A stretch of 64,000 nt of DNA from Odontesthes bonariensis (lineage: Eukaryota > Chordata > Actinopteri > Atheriniformes > Atherinopsidae): assembly GCF_027942865.1 (NCBI RefSeq), contig NC_134516.1, positions 22,849,822 through 22,913,821 on the forward strand, read 5' to 3'. Under the pieces are notes generated by a model. It was not told where the DNA came from and ran no database searches. It was given only the letters and a program-made list of their open reading frames with translations. Position numbers and translations under genes: made by a program. Shown in pieces: positions 63,339 through 64,000 of the stretch; within the stretch, counting starts at the first letter, position 1; each line of letters opens with the position of its first letter.

Positions 63339-63420
63339 GATAAAAGCCCAGCCGCAGAGTGGAGTGGTGGTTTCGTCTGACCTTTAACCTTAATAGGAAG
63401 GAGGGAAAGCCACTTCAGAG
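63339..63420 (+). other. Probable untranslated exon 2 of the rightward gene
   Basis: An 82-base segment has a strong acceptor (cctctttttcag) on its left and a consensus donor (CAGAG/GTAAGT) on its right. It contains no ATG, which fits a 5' UTR exon. Together with the donor at 52566 it suggests a transcript with at least two untranslated exons that continues past the window. Confidence 0.45.
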
Positions 63421-64000
63421 GTAAGTGTTCCTGGAAACTGAAGTGAGTAAGTGGTGGCATTGCTGCTTTTTGTGGGTAATGAACTCTTAAGTTGGGGAAA
63501 AAGGTAAAAACAGTATTGACGCTGCTGCTGCCAGTAAGCTTTGCGAAACTCCCGCCTCCTTGCGCAAATGTCACAGAGATTCCAAGGAAGTTATATTTAA
63601 GGTGGTCTCAAATACCATGTTTATTGCTGTGCCACTAGCATGCGAGTCTGAGGCACGACGGTCATGTGCTCAAGCCGCCATCATCTGTCATGTCACTGCT
63701 TTACGTTTTTAACTAAGTGACGTCCCCCAGCTGACAGCGTTGATCTGTGATGTTTGGTGTAAAAAAACTCCACTGTGGAAACTTCTCCCCCAAAAAGCCT
63801 TGATTGGGAAGACCTTGTAAATCAAAGCCAAATGAAAGAGAAGTCGAGCCTCTGAGGGTTCTTGTCAGTCTTCCTCGCCGAAGGAGATAATTCCCGACTT
63901 AAGTGGAACCATGTGAGGCCGAATCATGGCTGTGGTTTGAATGAAGAGATTTTCCTCACAGTGGGCTTTTATTCACTCACTATCACAGATCTGCATTTTT
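63421..64000. other. Right-end sequence, no feature
   Basis: Intron-like sequence after the putative untranslated exon. No exon, repeat or motif worth calling is visible. Confidence 0.5.

Overview
This window is nuclear DNA of a vertebrate, almost certainly a teleost fish. Genes are split into many short GT-AG exons, coding sequence is a minor part of the window, and the spacers hold fish-type repeats (Tc1/mariner remains, a LINE tail ending in a GATA microsatellite, SINE-like units, a fold-back element, solo LTRs). Every recognised protein is a vertebrate gene. The set mixes neighbours from human chromosome 2q33-q35: ABCB6, CNPPD1, PRKAG3 and RETREG2 (2q35), MDH1B and FASTKD2 (2q33.3), and CD28 (2q33.2) beside what is probably the 5' end of RAPH1.

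Layout: 1-8700 has no intact gene. It holds a pair of diverged direct repeats (about 5240-6090 and 7677-8400), a dead Tc1 fragment, and a decayed copy of the 3' end of ABCB6 (7190-7620). Then come ABCB6 (+, 19 coding exons, 9321-16654), CNPPD1 (+, 18170-20908), PRKAG3 (+, 22818-26033, start not found) and RETREG2 (+, 28091-32655). MDH1B (-, 34654-37131) and FASTKD2 (+, 37869-44802) form a head-to-head pair sharing a 737-bp spacer. CD28 (-, 45904-49779) lies tail to tail with FASTKD2. From about 52290 to the end I see two probable untranslated exons (near 52290-52566, and 63339-63420) of a rightward gene, most likely RAPH1, with a long first intron.

The genes do not form one pathway. ABCB6 is a porphyrin/heme-linked ABC transporter, CNPPD1 a membrane-anchored cyclin-fold protein, PRKAG3 the nucleotide-sensing subunit of AMPK, RETREG2 an ER-phagy receptor-type reticulon protein, MDH1B a malate-dehydrogenase-like protein that has lost the catalytic residues, FASTKD2 a mitochondrial RNA-binding protein, and CD28 the T-cell costimulatory receptor.

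The most interesting things are: evidence that the ABCB6 locus was once tandemly duplicated and the upstream copy has almost been erased; a very young 882-bp fold-back element in an ABCB6 intron with 396-bp arms; a CD28 whose tail has YINT in place of the PI3K-binding YMNM; and related solo LTRs sitting in introns of two neighbouring genes. I found no CRISPR array, operon or plainly new biological system. All exon calls are by eye from splice signals, phase and family knowledge; no alignment or search was run.
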